From an uncultured Kordia sp. (GTDB lineage: Bacteria; Bacteroidota; Bacteroidia; Flavobacteriales; Flavobacteriaceae): a stretch of DNA of 64,000 nt. How positions within the stretch are numbered: position 1 is the stretch's first letter; each line of letters starts with the position of its first letter. Both the position numbers and the translations under genes were made by a program. Positions 18,688 to 26,649 of this stretch are shown here, one piece after another. The notes beneath the pieces were generated by a model that did not search any database, was not told where the DNA came from, and saw only the letters and a program-made list of their open reading frames with translations. The stretch covers positions 1 through 64,000 of the forward strand of contig NZ_CANMEZ010000008.1 in the NCBI RefSeq assembly GCF_947496985.1. The letters are read 5' to 3'.

Positions 18688-19314
18688 TTACTTTTTACAT
18701 TCTCCAATTAAATACACTGCACGATCTTTTCCCCAACTTGGATGTAAGTCGTTTGGCGCCTTGTATGTTTCAAACTTTTCTAATGCTGTATTAAAAGCTT
18801 CACAATACGGTGTTGTATCTTTTCCAAAGTAACGTGCACTTCCCATATCCCATTCGTTTTTACATAATAATACTCTCGGATTGTTTTTGTCAATTGCATA
18901 TGCTTTTGCGTATATTTCAGTTACTTTACCTCCGTATTTCATTCCGTATGTTGCTCCATCATACGCTACCCAAACTGTATATAACATTGCTTGCATAACC
19001 ATAATTTCTGGATTGTTTGGAGAAATACTTGTTGCGTGATCTAATTGTTTTTGTGCTTTTTCTAATTGTAGTGTTAATTTGCTTTTATCTTTAATAGCAA
19101 ATCCACTCATAATATTTATTTGTGCTGCATAATAAGATGGCAACCATTCTTTTGGCGCCGCTTCTGAAATACGCTCAAATAAATTTGCTGCTTCTGTACC
19201 TTTGTTTTGTTTTACCAATTCAAATGCTTTTTGCATTCCTTTTTCATACTTTGTTTGCGCATTTACAGTGAATGCTAAACAGATAAAACTTAAAATTAAA
19301 ACTACTTTTTTCAT
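18688..19314 (-). CDS. Secreted TPR-like protein upstream of the LytS/LytT operon
   Basis: This 208-residue periplasmic protein has a signal peptide (ending TVNAQ). Helical TPR-like repeats follow (KGMQKAFELVKQNKGTEAANLFERI; AQKQLDHATSISPNNPEIMVMQAML; YAKAYAIDKNNPRVLL). It probably binds or scaffolds another envelope protein. It is first in line before the kinase operon. Its 5' region carries a LytTR-type double site (19536-19565), a -7-like box and a leader repeat, so autoregulation of the whole block by its own LytT protein is plausible. Confidence 0.8.
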   Translation of the reverse strand: MKKVVLILSFICLAFTVNAQTKYEKGMQKAFELVKQNKGTEAANLFERISEAAPKEWLPSYYAAQINIMSGFAIKDKSKLTLQLEKAQKQLDHATSISPNNPEIMVMQAMLYTVWVAYDGATYGMKYGGKVTEIYAKAYAIDKNNPRVLLCKNEWDMGSARYFGKDTTPYCEAFNTALEKFETYKAPNDLHPSWGKDRAVYLIGECKK

Positions 19315-19460
19315 TGTTGTTGATGTTATTGTTAATGATTGATTTTGTTAATGTAGTTTCTAAATAATTGAAGAAACATAATTGATGATGATGAATACGA
19401 TACTGAACATTTTTTGATTGATTTTTTTTATTTTTCTCTTCTACTCTCTATATGATACAT

Positions 19461-19492
19461 TTACACTGAGCGACTCGAAGTTTGATTGATGG
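19461..19492 (-). repeat. Leader repeat (CATCAATCA...CTCAGTGTAAA family)
   Basis: Read on the reverse strand this is CCATCAATCAAACTTCGAG followed by TCGCTCAGTGTAAA. It matches copies at 28819-28854, 59251-59286, 60516-60659 and 62812-62880. Like most of them, it points toward the gene downstream. Here it lies about 150 bases before the TPR start, just after the predicted transcription start. Confidence 0.7.
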
Positions 19493-19494
19493 TT

Positions 19495-19565
19495 CAAATA
19501 TCTCACAAAAGCAGATGTTTGGAAAAAAGAAACTACCGAATTGTTGTTATTTTAGGATGAATTGT
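19495..19565 (-). promoter_or_regulatory. LytTR-type direct-repeat operator and promoter
   Basis: On the reverse strand ACAATTCAT (19565-19557) and ACAATTCGG (19544-19536) start exactly 21 bases apart, the spacing of known LytTR sites. About 35 bases further on, GATATTTG (19502-19495) resembles the Bacteroidota -7 box. The same arrangement, with about the same spacings, precedes the TonB receptor gene. The binding protein is inferred, not shown. Confidence 0.6.
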
Positions 19566-19761
19566 AATTTGATTACTGATTGTTAGTTTTTCTGGTTATT
19601 AAAAGGCTCATTTTTAGCATTTCAACTGGGCTAAACATGACTGCTTCGGGTGAGAAATACTTTTATATGCAAGAATTCAAAATAAATCTCCCTATGGTTG
19701 GGTATTTCATAGCAATGTGATTTTTTTACTTTTAATAGTACTTAACCGAAACTTATTTTTC

Positions 19762-20217
19762 ATGAATACACTCATGTATTTTGTATACATTTTTACCATT
19801 ATACTATTAGTTTATAGTTTTATTGCTACAATTTTATTCAGCTTTGAAAAAAAATTATTAACTACGAACATACATATTCAAACCATACAAAAATGGAGCT
19901 TAGTTGTCATTCTTTTTGCGCTAATGCTGTTCTTTTGCAAGTCAAAAACTATTCCTGCAAAGTTTTATATAACACCTTGGATTTGGGGATTTTTAACAAG
20001 TCATCTTTTTATATATAGAAAAAAACCTTGGATACATGAGTTGTTAGGTTTGGGAATTTTAGTAGCAATTACAATCGTTTTGTTTTTTAAACAGGAAGAA
20101 ATCATTAAAGTGGTTACAAAGCACAGTTTAGAAACTGTGAGTATAGAAATTGCCGTTATTTATATAACAGCAGGTTTGCTATTTGGTGTTGTTTTTTGGC
20201 CAAAAATTAAACATTAA
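19762..20217 (+). CDS. Small four-helix membrane protein, unknown
   Basis: The ATG at 19762 gives 151 residues beginning MNTLMYFVYIFTIILLVYSF. A GTG 45 bases upstream opens the same frame but adds an unlikely hydrophobic lead. Four hydrophobic helices are visible (about 3-25, 43-60, 68-82, 93-110) and possibly a fifth at the end. No family was recognised. It converges on the next gene with 20 bases between the stops. Confidence 0.55.
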   Translation: MNTLMYFVYIFTIILLVYSFIATILFSFEKKLLTTNIHIQTIQKWSLVVILFALMLFFCKSKTIPAKFYITPWIWGFLTSHLFIYRKKPWIHELLGLGILVAITIVLFFKQEEIIKVVTKHSLETVSIEIAVIYITAGLLFGVVFWPKIKH

Positions 20218-20237
20218 ATAGTTTTCCCTGTGCTTGG

Positions 20238-20597
20238 TTATGCCTTTATCATTACCATTCTAAAATGTAGCATACATAATAAATTAAAGATAAAGTTAAT
20301 TACAACAACGAACCATAATTCAAAAGACACAAAAAAAGTTAGGCATAATAATACACTTGGCAAGAAATACATTGCTATTTTTTCCCAGTTTTTATAAAAA
20401 TCTGGAATCGTAAAGTACATTGTATATAAAACCATAGCTAATAATGCCCATAAAAACACAAATATATATGCCAAATTTGCATCTCCTGTGCTATCTCCTA
20501 TTGCATTAGAAATAATTGCCCAAGGCATAAAAACATTCAATAATAGTGAAAAAAGATAATGCTTTAAGACTGTTTTTTTTGCAATTTTTTTGGACAT
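20238..20597 (-). CDS. Small membrane protein, unknown
   Basis: This 119-residue protein has a short basic N-terminus (MSKKIAKKTVLKHY) and about four hydrophobic helices (12-32, 42-62, 75-92, 93-112). No family was recognised. It has no operon partner; the upstream 417 bases are non-coding and the downstream gene converges. Confidence 0.55.
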   Translation of the reverse strand: MSKKIAKKTVLKHYLFSLLLNVFMPWAIISNAIGDSTGDANLAYIFVFLWALLAMVLYTMYFTIPDFYKNWEKIAMYFLPSVLLCLTFFVSFELWFVVVINFIFNLLCMLHFRMVMIKA

Positions 20598-21014
20598 TCA
20601 ATAATATTAGATAAACCCAAAGATAGTGTTTTAAAAACACTACTTTTAGTAAAGAATAAAACGATGTTTTTCTCGTTATACACAGCAAACCGACTAATTA
20701 AACGACTTCATGTTCAAAAAAACCTTTATATATCGTGTATATCTGTATTGACAAAGAAATAAACAAAAATTTGCAGGCAGCTCGTATTATTAAAAATGAC
20801 TGGAAATCATCACATTACTTTCTTCCTAAAGAAAGTAATGATAATTTACTAAAAATGTTTAGGAACTAACAAATAGGTCAGTTTTTGTTCAGGTGGCGCC
20901 AATTATACTTTTATCAATAAGAAAGAAATAGAGCTATTGTTTAATTTCTAAAAATTATACGCAACCATTTTACAAATAATGCATCTTTAGAATATATAAC
21001 CTAATTCTAATCGT
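20598..21014. other. 417-base non-coding region with perfect hairpin
   Basis: No gene was seen. CATTACTTTCTT and AAGAAAGTAATG (20813-20840) form a perfect 12-base stem with a four-base loop, not followed by a T-run, so it is not an ordinary terminator. It could be an RNA structure, an operator or the remnant of a palindromic repeat. The last 60 bases before 21015 are an A/T-rich promoter-like stretch. Confidence 0.5.
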
Positions 21015-21461
21015 ATGAAAAAGTATTTGATGTTATTCGTTTTTTCTTTGTTTTTGATGAACTGTAATTCGGATGATTCCGAAACAATTTCTACAACTAT
21101 AGAAACTACATTGATTGGCAAAGGAAATCTACATGGAGGATCTTCTCAAGGAGTTACTCAACAAAATCATCTCATTAATGATGAAGCTGACTGGAATGCA
21201 ATCCTGCCAATTTTTGATACTGTTTCACATTCTTTTACTGAAACTAATATTGATTTTTCAATGTTTACTGTAATTGTTGCTATAGATCAAGTACGTCCTA
21301 ATGGTGGACACGAATTAGATATAGCTATCAACTCAAATTCAGAAAATGTTATTGTTACGGTAACTGACATTTCTCCACAAGGACAAGCAACAACAGTGAT
21401 TACACAACCATATCATATTGTAAAAATTCCTAAGAATACATTGCCAGTTATTTTTCAATAG
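21015..21461 (+). CDS. PrcB-C-domain lipoprotein
   Basis: This 148-residue lipoprotein has lipobox LFLMNC (Cys17). Residues about 45-147 match the PrcB C-terminal domain pattern: an internal ADWNAILP element, FSMFTVIVAI, the glycine turn PNGGHELDI, then a strand ending PYHIVKIPK. PrcB was named for a protease-complex subunit, but most members are uncharacterised surface lipoproteins. It is monocistronic with its own terminator. Confidence 0.75.
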   Translation: MKKYLMLFVFSLFLMNCNSDDSETISTTIETTLIGKGNLHGGSSQGVTQQNHLINDEADWNAILPIFDTVSHSFTETNIDFSMFTVIVAIDQVRPNGGHELDIAINSNSENVIVTVTDISPQGQATTVITQPYHIVKIPKNTLPVIFQ

Positions 21462-21488
21462 AAATTTATAAAAGCTATTTATATATAC

Positions 21489-21523
21489 AAACGCCATAAC
21501 TATAGTAGTTACGGCGTTTTGCT
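21489..21523. terminator. Bidirectional terminator between convergent genes
   Basis: AAACGCCATAAC and GTTACGGCGTTT pair over 12 bases with one wobble, and T-runs extend on both strands. It serves the PrcB-like gene (+) and the decarboxylase gene (-). Confidence 0.85.
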
Positions 21524-21543
21524 TTCTATTATATATGTTTTAT

Positions 21544-22851
21544 CTATTTTAGATAAATTGCTGTTTGTCCATATTGGAAGTGAATGGGTACATGTCCAGG
21601 ATCTCTCTTAAACATGTATAAATCTTTTTGTGGTTTTTCAAATAACATGATGATATCTGAACCACCAAATCTAAATTTACCAAATTCTTTTCCTTTGACA
21701 ACTTCCTGCCCTACTCTAATTAATTGTTCTGGTCTAACTCCTGCTGGTGGTTTTTCTTCAGTATACATCATTACACCAGAAACTTGTGCCATTCCTATTG
21801 GAAGAATCGCAACTTTTCCTACTTCTTCTCCTGCATCTACAATCACTAAACCACGTGCTTGGTTAAATTCGTACCCATCTCCAGCTCCATCAGGTGCATC
21901 CCATTGATCACCATCCATTTTCACATTTAAAAATACTTTCCCTTGAATATCTTTTATTTCTAATACTTTCCCACTTACTGGTGTATGGAAACGGTGATAA
22001 TCATATGGTCCTAAGAAATAATGTACAAACGTTCCTCCGTAAAAATCACTTGCGTATTCGCTATTATCTAATAGTTCGTTTACAGTACCAATAGTATGCG
22101 TATGTTTCAAACGATCAGTTGTTTTTTTCCCATCTGGACCTATTACATTTCCTTCTGCATCAATTGGGTAGTCTTCTTTAAATGTACAATCTGCCGGTGC
22201 AACAATCGTTGTATTGTCACTTGGTGCAGCAATTGGACGTAATGGTGAAATTCCTGTACTTGGATCAGCATTATTAAATTCTCTATAAAAGAATTCATTA
22301 AATGTAGTCCACGTTGAAGCATTGTCTGCATATAATGGATAGTTATACATTGCGTTATGCTTAAACGAATACAAACTATCTTTAGTAAGTGAATCTGTTG
22401 TATCTAAGAAACTTCCCCAAGCAACAGCAAATTCTACCAGCCAATCTGCAAACTTTGGAAAACTTTGCATAGAAAGATTTGTATCTGGTACTTTTTGATC
22501 AACTAACCAGTAAAACTGACATAATAAATCGTATACTTTTTGATTGTAACCATTTGATGTATCTGTACTCTTCCAAGCGTTTGGATAATTTGGATCGCTG
22601 CTTTCATCTGGAACCAAACATACATATATATCTAAATAATCATAATATTGTTCTATAGTAACTGGCCAAGCATTTCCGTAAAACTCGTCATTCAAGGCAG
22701 CATATAAATCTGCATTCAATGTTGTTTTAGCTGAAATATTAGCGGCGTTTAAGGAAACAAGTAATGCTGCTTCCATTGCTGGATCTGCGGCAAGTAATTT
22801 TTTTAATTTTTGTACAATTTCACTGTGGCTATGAATCGTTGTATTTTTCAT
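21544..22851 (-). CDS. Phosphatidylserine-decarboxylase-family pyruvoyl enzyme with PSDC-type N-terminal domain
   Basis: This 435-residue protein has an N-terminal 180 residues resembling the PSDC-associated domain (WPVTIEQYYDYLDIYV; FPKFADWLVEFAVAWGSFL). The remainder is a phosphatidylserine decarboxylase fold with FFYREFN, HYFLGPYDYHRFHTPVSG (catalytic His) and the self-cleavage site FGGSDI, whose Ser398 would become the pyruvoyl cofactor. Classical bacterial Psd makes phosphatidylethanolamine, but proteins with this N-terminal domain also include amino-acid decarboxylases such as fungal PsiD, so free amino acids are plausible substrates. No membrane anchor is visible. It is monocistronic and divergent from the GNAT gene. 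Confidence 0.82.
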   Translation of the reverse strand: MKNTTIHSHSEIVQKLKKLLAADPAMEAALLVSLNAANISAKTTLNADLYAALNDEFYGNAWPVTIEQYYDYLDIYVCLVPDESSDPNYPNAWKSTDTSNGYNQKVYDLLCQFYWLVDQKVPDTNLSMQSFPKFADWLVEFAVAWGSFLDTTDSLTKDSLYSFKHNAMYNYPLYADNASTWTTFNEFFYREFNNADPSTGISPLRPIAAPSDNTTIVAPADCTFKEDYPIDAEGNVIGPDGKKTTDRLKHTHTIGTVNELLDNSEYASDFYGGTFVHYFLGPYDYHRFHTPVSGKVLEIKDIQGKVFLNVKMDGDQWDAPDGAGDGYEFNQARGLVIVDAGEEVGKVAILPIGMAQVSGVMMYTEEKPPAGVRPEQLIRVGQEVVKGKEFGKFRFGGSDIIMLFEKPQKDLYMFKRDPGHVPIHFQYGQTAIYLK

Positions 22852-22998
22852 GGTAAAAGTTTTATTTTGATTTATTCCAAATGTATGCTGAAAACAACGG
22901 ATATAGTAGCGTATTACTATCCTAATTTTAAAAGCACGTAGAATTGCGTACTAGTGACTATTTAATGTATTTTTACATAAGCATTTAAAAGCATTCTT

Positions 22999-23514
22999 AT
23001 GGTTTCCATTCGTAAAGCAATTATTAATGATATTCCAAACATCATTTCTATTGGTAAGAAAACTTTTTTAGAAACTTATTTGATAAATACGCCCAGAGAA
23101 GCTGTAGAAGCTTTTATTGAAAAAACGTTTGATGAATCGACCTTAACTAACGAATTCGCTAATGATTCAATTGTATATCATCTAGTACATCTTGATGATA
23201 AATTGGTTGGATACTCTAAGATTGTATTAAATGTTTCTAATAATCATATTGATCAAAAACACATTACTAAGTTAGATCGCTTTTATGTATTGAAGGAATT
23301 TCATGGACGGCGTTTAGGAAAGCAATTATTTGACTTCATTGTTAACTTCTCTCAACAACAACAGCAACAAGGAATCTGGTTGTATGTACTCATTGAAAAT
23401 GAGCGTGCTGTTCATTTCTACATAAAAAATGATTTCGAAATTGTCGGTTATCATGATTTTGTTGTTTCTAAAACGCGCACTAATCCAAATCATGTGATGT
23501 TTTTGGAGTATTAA
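22999..23514 (+). CDS. GNAT-family N-acetyltransferase
   Basis: This 171-residue protein has the GNAT fold. It shows motif A LDRFYVLKEFHGRRLGKQLF, with the acetyl-CoA pyrophosphate loop around HGRRLGKQ, followed by WLYVLIENERAVHFYIKNDFEIVG (motif B). Overall it resembles diamine or RimI-like acetyltransferases, but the acceptor is unknown. It is divergent from the decarboxylase gene with 147 bases between starts; a polyamine link between the two is conceivable but unsupported. Confidence 0.85.
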   Translation: MVSIRKAIINDIPNIISIGKKTFLETYLINTPREAVEAFIEKTFDESTLTNEFANDSIVYHLVHLDDKLVGYSKIVLNVSNNHIDQKHITKLDRFYVLKEFHGRRLGKQLFDFIVNFSQQQQQQGIWLYVLIENERAVHFYIKNDFEIVGYHDFVVSKTRTNPNHVMFLEY

Positions 23515-23642
23515 AGTATTCCAAAACGTTCCCTTACATATAACATACAAGGAAGCTATTTATAATTGTATATGTATAATCATTTTCCTATTTTACCAAA
23601 TCTAACCATCTATTTATTTTATATCCTACCAAAACATAAACA

Positions 23643-24308
23643 ATGAAACCATTTTTAAAACTTATCTTCTTATTCTCTTTACAATTATCATTTTATACGG
23701 GTTTTAGTCAAACGGTAAATGCTTCGTATGTAGTTCAGAATGGTGATTGGCTAAGTAAGATTTCTCAGAAAGCATACGGCAATCCGCATTTGTATTATAA
23801 AATTATTGAAAGTACTAACGAGAAACATTTGGTTGATAAAAGTTTTCAAAAAATCACAAATGTTCAAAAAATTAGGGTTGGGCAAAAAATATGGATTCCT
23901 AATTACAAATCATCAAGTAGTACTACAAAAAAAGGTGATGTATTAGTTGCGGTTCCCATAACCGATTGCGAAATACGAATTTGGTATAACTATCAAGTCG
24001 TTGCGATTTCTGAATTAAATAAAAACTGGATTCAACAAAAAATCGATCTAAAAACCAGAGCTAAAAAAGCATATACTTTACGACATAATGCACGCGTAAA
24101 TGCCCGATTTATGATGGCAGATAAAGCCAGAGTAAAAGAGTTTCAAAATAGAGACTTAAAAAAGTATGGAAATCCTGATGGACCAACTTTTGAGCAACTT
24201 ATGGAAAAATGCAGCAAAAAAGGTTTATCTACAGCTGAATGTTATCAAGATGTCATTACTTCTTCAAGTAGAGTGAGTACTGTGTATAATAATGAGTGTA
24301 AAGATTAA
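23643..24308 (+). CDS. Secreted LysM-domain protein
   Basis: This 221-residue protein has a signal peptide (ending TGFSQ) and one LysM domain (about 28-88: YVVQNGDWLSKISQKAYGN ... IRVGQKIWIP), which binds peptidoglycan-type glycans. The C-terminal 120 residues are helical, basic and unrecognised, with two Cys near the end that may form a disulfide. It is monocistronic, followed by a decayed gene. Confidence 0.82.
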   Translation: MKPFLKLIFLFSLQLSFYTGFSQTVNASYVVQNGDWLSKISQKAYGNPHLYYKIIESTNEKHLVDKSFQKITNVQKIRVGQKIWIPNYKSSSSTTKKGDVLVAVPITDCEIRIWYNYQVVAISELNKNWIQQKIDLKTRAKKAYTLRHNARVNARFMMADKARVKEFQNRDLKKYGNPDGPTFEQLMEKCSKKGLSTAECYQDVITSSSRVSTVYNNECKD

Positions 24309-24319
24309 AATTAATAGTC

Positions 24320-24557
24320 ATGTTTAATACTCAATCATTAAAACTTCATTCTTTCGAAGAACTTGAAAACCATTTACGAAACTGTATCCATTGGAACTCA
24401 ACAGATGTAATAGACCATACGATACCGTTGGCATTACGCTTTTACTCAACGCTTTGTTAGATAATTTGGAAAAAACACACATGAATCAAATTATGAAGAT
24501 TTGAAAAATATCCTTGATAAAAAGAATCTTGATTTTCTAAAGAAACTTACACAATAG
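24320..24557 (+). pseudogene. Decayed short gene with two frameshifts
   Basis: The region reads as one about 80-residue protein only if two frame changes are allowed. It starts at ATG 24320 with MFNTQSLKLHSFEELENHL and continues ...DHTIPLA. It moves to another frame reading ITLLLNALLDNLEKTH, and then to a third reading ESNYEDLKNILDKKNLDFL, with the stop at 24555-24557. The last two pieces look helical and charged like a real protein tail. The family is not recognised. Sequence error is an alternative explanation. Confidence 0.6.
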
Positions 24558-24663
24558 CTTACAGCTAGAATAATTTCAAAACAACAAAGAAACCAACAAT
24601 AATTTAATTTACACTTAAACACCTGACCAACTTATAATATTTCGATTCATAAAAAATAATTTT

Positions 24664-24697
24664 AAAATGAATTAGACCACTTGGTTTAATTCATTTT
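24664..24697. promoter_or_regulatory. Palindromic operator in front of the TetR gene
   Basis: This is a 34-base palindrome with 17-base arms and two mismatched pairs, centred on ACCA-CT-TGGT within TAGACCACTTGGTTTA. It overlaps the predicted -33 region of the TetR gene, the usual place for autorepression. Confidence 0.75.
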
Positions 24698-24710
24698 TTT
24701 TATATATTTG
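24681..24710 (+). promoter_or_regulatory. Promoter of the TetR gene
   Basis: TATATTTG (24703-24710) matches the Bacteroidota -7 consensus TAnnTTTG, with TTGG at 24682-24685 as a -33 candidate. Transcription would begin within a few bases of the ATG at 24718, giving a nearly leaderless mRNA. Confidence 0.65.
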
Positions 24711-24717
24711 TGCTGTT

Positions 24718-25299
24718 ATGGGATACAAGCATAGTATTGAAGAAATATTAGATGTAGGATATGATGTCATTCGAAAGAATGGTTATCACAATGTTGGCGT
24801 AAATCAAATTCTTAAAGAAGCTCATATTCCAAAAGGCTCTTTTTACAATTTTTTTAAATCAAAAGAAGATTTTGCGATCAAAGTAATGCAACGCTATGGA
24901 GAAACAAATGCAGCATGGATGCAGGAATTCTTTGACACATCAAAATTATCTCCTATTGAATCTTTAAAATCTTTTTACAAATTCATGATTGATGTAAATG
25001 AAAAAGATGACTATTTAAGTGGATGCATTATTAACAACATGAGTATTGAAGTTGGAAGAATTAACAATACATTAGCTACAAATGCTAATGACCAATTCAT
25101 CGGTTGGCTTACCATACTTGCAAATGTTATTAGCAAAGGACAAGAACAAAAAGAAATTACAACTAAATTTAGCGCACTGGAAATTGCGGAATATTTACAT
25201 GCTGGATTTTATGGAACATTCTCTAGAATGAAAGTTACTAGAAATAGGACATACATGGATATATGGTTTAATTTATCTTTTGAATTTATACAGGGTTAA
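24718..25299 (+). CDS. TetR/AcrR-family transcriptional repressor
   Basis: This 193-residue regulator has an N-terminal helix-turn-helix: ILDVGYDVIRKNGYHNVGVNQILKEAHIPKGSFYNFFKSKEDF (9-51). A ligand-binding helical C-terminal half begins after about residue 70 (TetR_C of the YcdC/AcrR kind; SLKSFYKFMID, SGCIINNMSIEVG). The SGC(L/I)xxN pattern resembles regulators sensing small electrophiles or aldehydes, but the ligand is unknown. It heads a three-gene cassette; palindromes at 24664-24697 and 25322-25333 are likely operators. Confidence 0.9.
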   Translation: MGYKHSIEEILDVGYDVIRKNGYHNVGVNQILKEAHIPKGSFYNFFKSKEDFAIKVMQRYGETNAAWMQEFFDTSKLSPIESLKSFYKFMIDVNEKDDYLSGCIINNMSIEVGRINNTLATNANDQFIGWLTILANVISKGQEQKEITTKFSALEIAEYLHAGFYGTFSRMKVTRNRTYMDIWFNLSFEFIQG

Positions 25300-25321
25300 A
25301 AAAATTTAATCATAAAAAAAG

Positions 25322-25333
25322 TAGACTAGTCTA
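25322..25333. promoter_or_regulatory. Second TetR-type palindrome
   Basis: The perfect 12-base palindrome TAGACTAGTCTA lies eight bases before the start at 25341. It shares the TAGAC half-site with the palindrome upstream of the TetR gene and could give the two downstream genes separate control. Confidence 0.65.
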
Positions 25334-25340
25334 AATTATT

Positions 25341-25802
25341 ATGAAATACGAACAAACAAAATGGATTTTAATCATCCTAGTAGCTTTTATACTATTATCA
25401 TTTATAAAACCTAATTTTTTAATACCAAAAATGAGTATGATTATCAAAACGGAACAACAAAAAGACGGAGCAAAAAAATATCAAAAAGACTATCAATCAT
25501 ATAATTATTATATAGAAACTATTGGGACTGTATCTATTGACAAAGTAATGTTGAGCAATGGAAAACTAACGGCAATTTATTCCTATAAACAGGCAGGTGA
25601 AATTAGAAATGTAATAAGTGAACTAAAGGTCAGCACTGATAATATTTATAAAGGAACTTGTACTACTACTGTGAACGGACGTGAGCTTTTTTCGGTAACG
25701 ACTTGGTTAACATTTAATGAAGATGGAAGTGCAATTGGTCATTGGAATTGGTCTGGCAATCCTACTAAAAATGATCCTATAGTTAAAATATCTAAATCTT
25801 AA
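25341..25802 (+). CDS. Membrane-anchored small protein, unknown
   Basis: This 153-residue protein has one N-terminal transmembrane helix (7-24). The remainder is beta-rich (YYIETIGTVSIDKVMLSNGKLTAIY; TTWLTFNEDGSAIGHWNW), probably periplasmic. No family was recognised. It lies 41 bases after the TetR gene, directly behind the palindrome at 25322, and ten bases before the next gene, so it belongs to the TetR cassette. Confidence 0.65.
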   Translation: MKYEQTKWILIILVAFILLSFIKPNFLIPKMSMIIKTEQQKDGAKKYQKDYQSYNYYIETIGTVSIDKVMLSNGKLTAIYSYKQAGEIRNVISELKVSTDNIYKGTCTTTVNGRELFSVTTWLTFNEDGSAIGHWNWSGNPTKNDPIVKISKS

Positions 25803-25812
25803 TCCTATATAT

Positions 25813-26541
25813 ATGAAACCTAAATTATTTGTAACATCAATTTCTCTATTAGCATTATTGTTTTGCAGTGCACAAAATCATGATAAAAAAGCAATGACAA
25901 TCAATAATTCTGGTAAGTCAAAATTGGAAAAAAACCATGTAATTCAATTAAAAAAAGGAGAATTATTTCTGGTTCTACTCGGAAATCAAATGGCAGGAAA
26001 AGAAGCACTTTTACAAGAATACTTCAAAACAGTTTTCCCTCCTGCTCAGAAAAACGGTTTGGCAACACTAGGGCAGTTACCTATTGAAAAAGTAGCTGTA
26101 GGCGATTTTATACCAAATGGAATTGTAGGATTATTTAAATGGCCAAACATGGAAAGTATTCAAGCCTTTCTAAAAGAGATTTCGCAGGAAGAACTCACAA
26201 AACTACGGCTCAAAATATGGAACGAACTAAAGCAACATATGATTGTTACTCAAGTAGACCGTACCTTAATTTTTAAAGAAAATAAAATCTATGAAATTAA
26301 GGTATTATGGAATGAACATAAAGTGTCCTCTGGCATGATTAAGAAACATGGCGGTACGGTTTTGATTAATAGCCTAGTGGCAGGATATGAAGATTTAGGA
26401 AAAAATAATCCTCCTAAAAGTCTACTCATTATTGAATGGGATACTACACAAAAAGCAGATGCTTTTAGGAAAATGAATTTTATAAAATCAAAGAAAGAAG
26501 AATCGTTCTATACACACTTTTCATTTCCTGAAAAGGGATAG
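25813..26541 (+). CDS. Secreted protein with two DUF1330/dimeric-barrel-like repeats
   Basis: This 242-residue protein has signal peptide 1-21 (ending CSAQN). Two halves look alike: HVIQLKKGELFLVLLGN ... GIVGLFKWPNMESIQAFL and KIYEIKVLWNEHKVSSGMIKKHGG ... SLLIIEWDTTQKADAFRKM. The strand-helix pattern ending in W-(P/D)-(N/T)-(M/Q)-x-x-(I/A)-x-x-F is reminiscent of DUF1330/ferredoxin-like dimeric alpha-beta barrels fused in tandem. The fold is inferred and the function unknown. It is last in the TetR cassette and followed by a strong terminator. Confidence 0.55.
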   Translation: MKPKLFVTSISLLALLFCSAQNHDKKAMTINNSGKSKLEKNHVIQLKKGELFLVLLGNQMAGKEALLQEYFKTVFPPAQKNGLATLGQLPIEKVAVGDFIPNGIVGLFKWPNMESIQAFLKEISQEELTKLRLKIWNELKQHMIVTQVDRTLIFKENKIYEIKVLWNEHKVSSGMIKKHGGTVLINSLVAGYEDLGKNNPPKSLLIIEWDTTQKADAFRKMNFIKSKKEESFYTHFSFPEKG

Positions 26542-26577
26542 TTATTGATTTTTTTGTTTATTACTTGGTGTAATTCT

Positions 26578-26617
26578 ATAGCGATTTGGGCTTGGGTTCA
26601 AATCGCTATTCTTTTTG
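26578..26617 (+). terminator. Terminator of the TetR cassette
   Basis: The perfect ten-base stem ATAGCGATTT / AAATCGCTAT has a 12-base loop, then TCTTTTTG. It lies between the cassette and the convergent TonB receptor gene. Confidence 0.87.
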
Positions 26618-26649
26618 ACTTCATAATTCTCAGCTCTAAAATTTCATAC

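Larger units (their letters stand above)
19315..19761. other. 447-base intergenic region with regulatory module
   Basis: No gene was found on either strand. The central 110 bases (19455-19565) hold a regulatory module for the reverse-strand TPR gene, described separately. The 140 bases nearest that gene are a T/G-rich leader. The right part (19566-19761) shows nothing recognisable. Confidence 0.6.
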
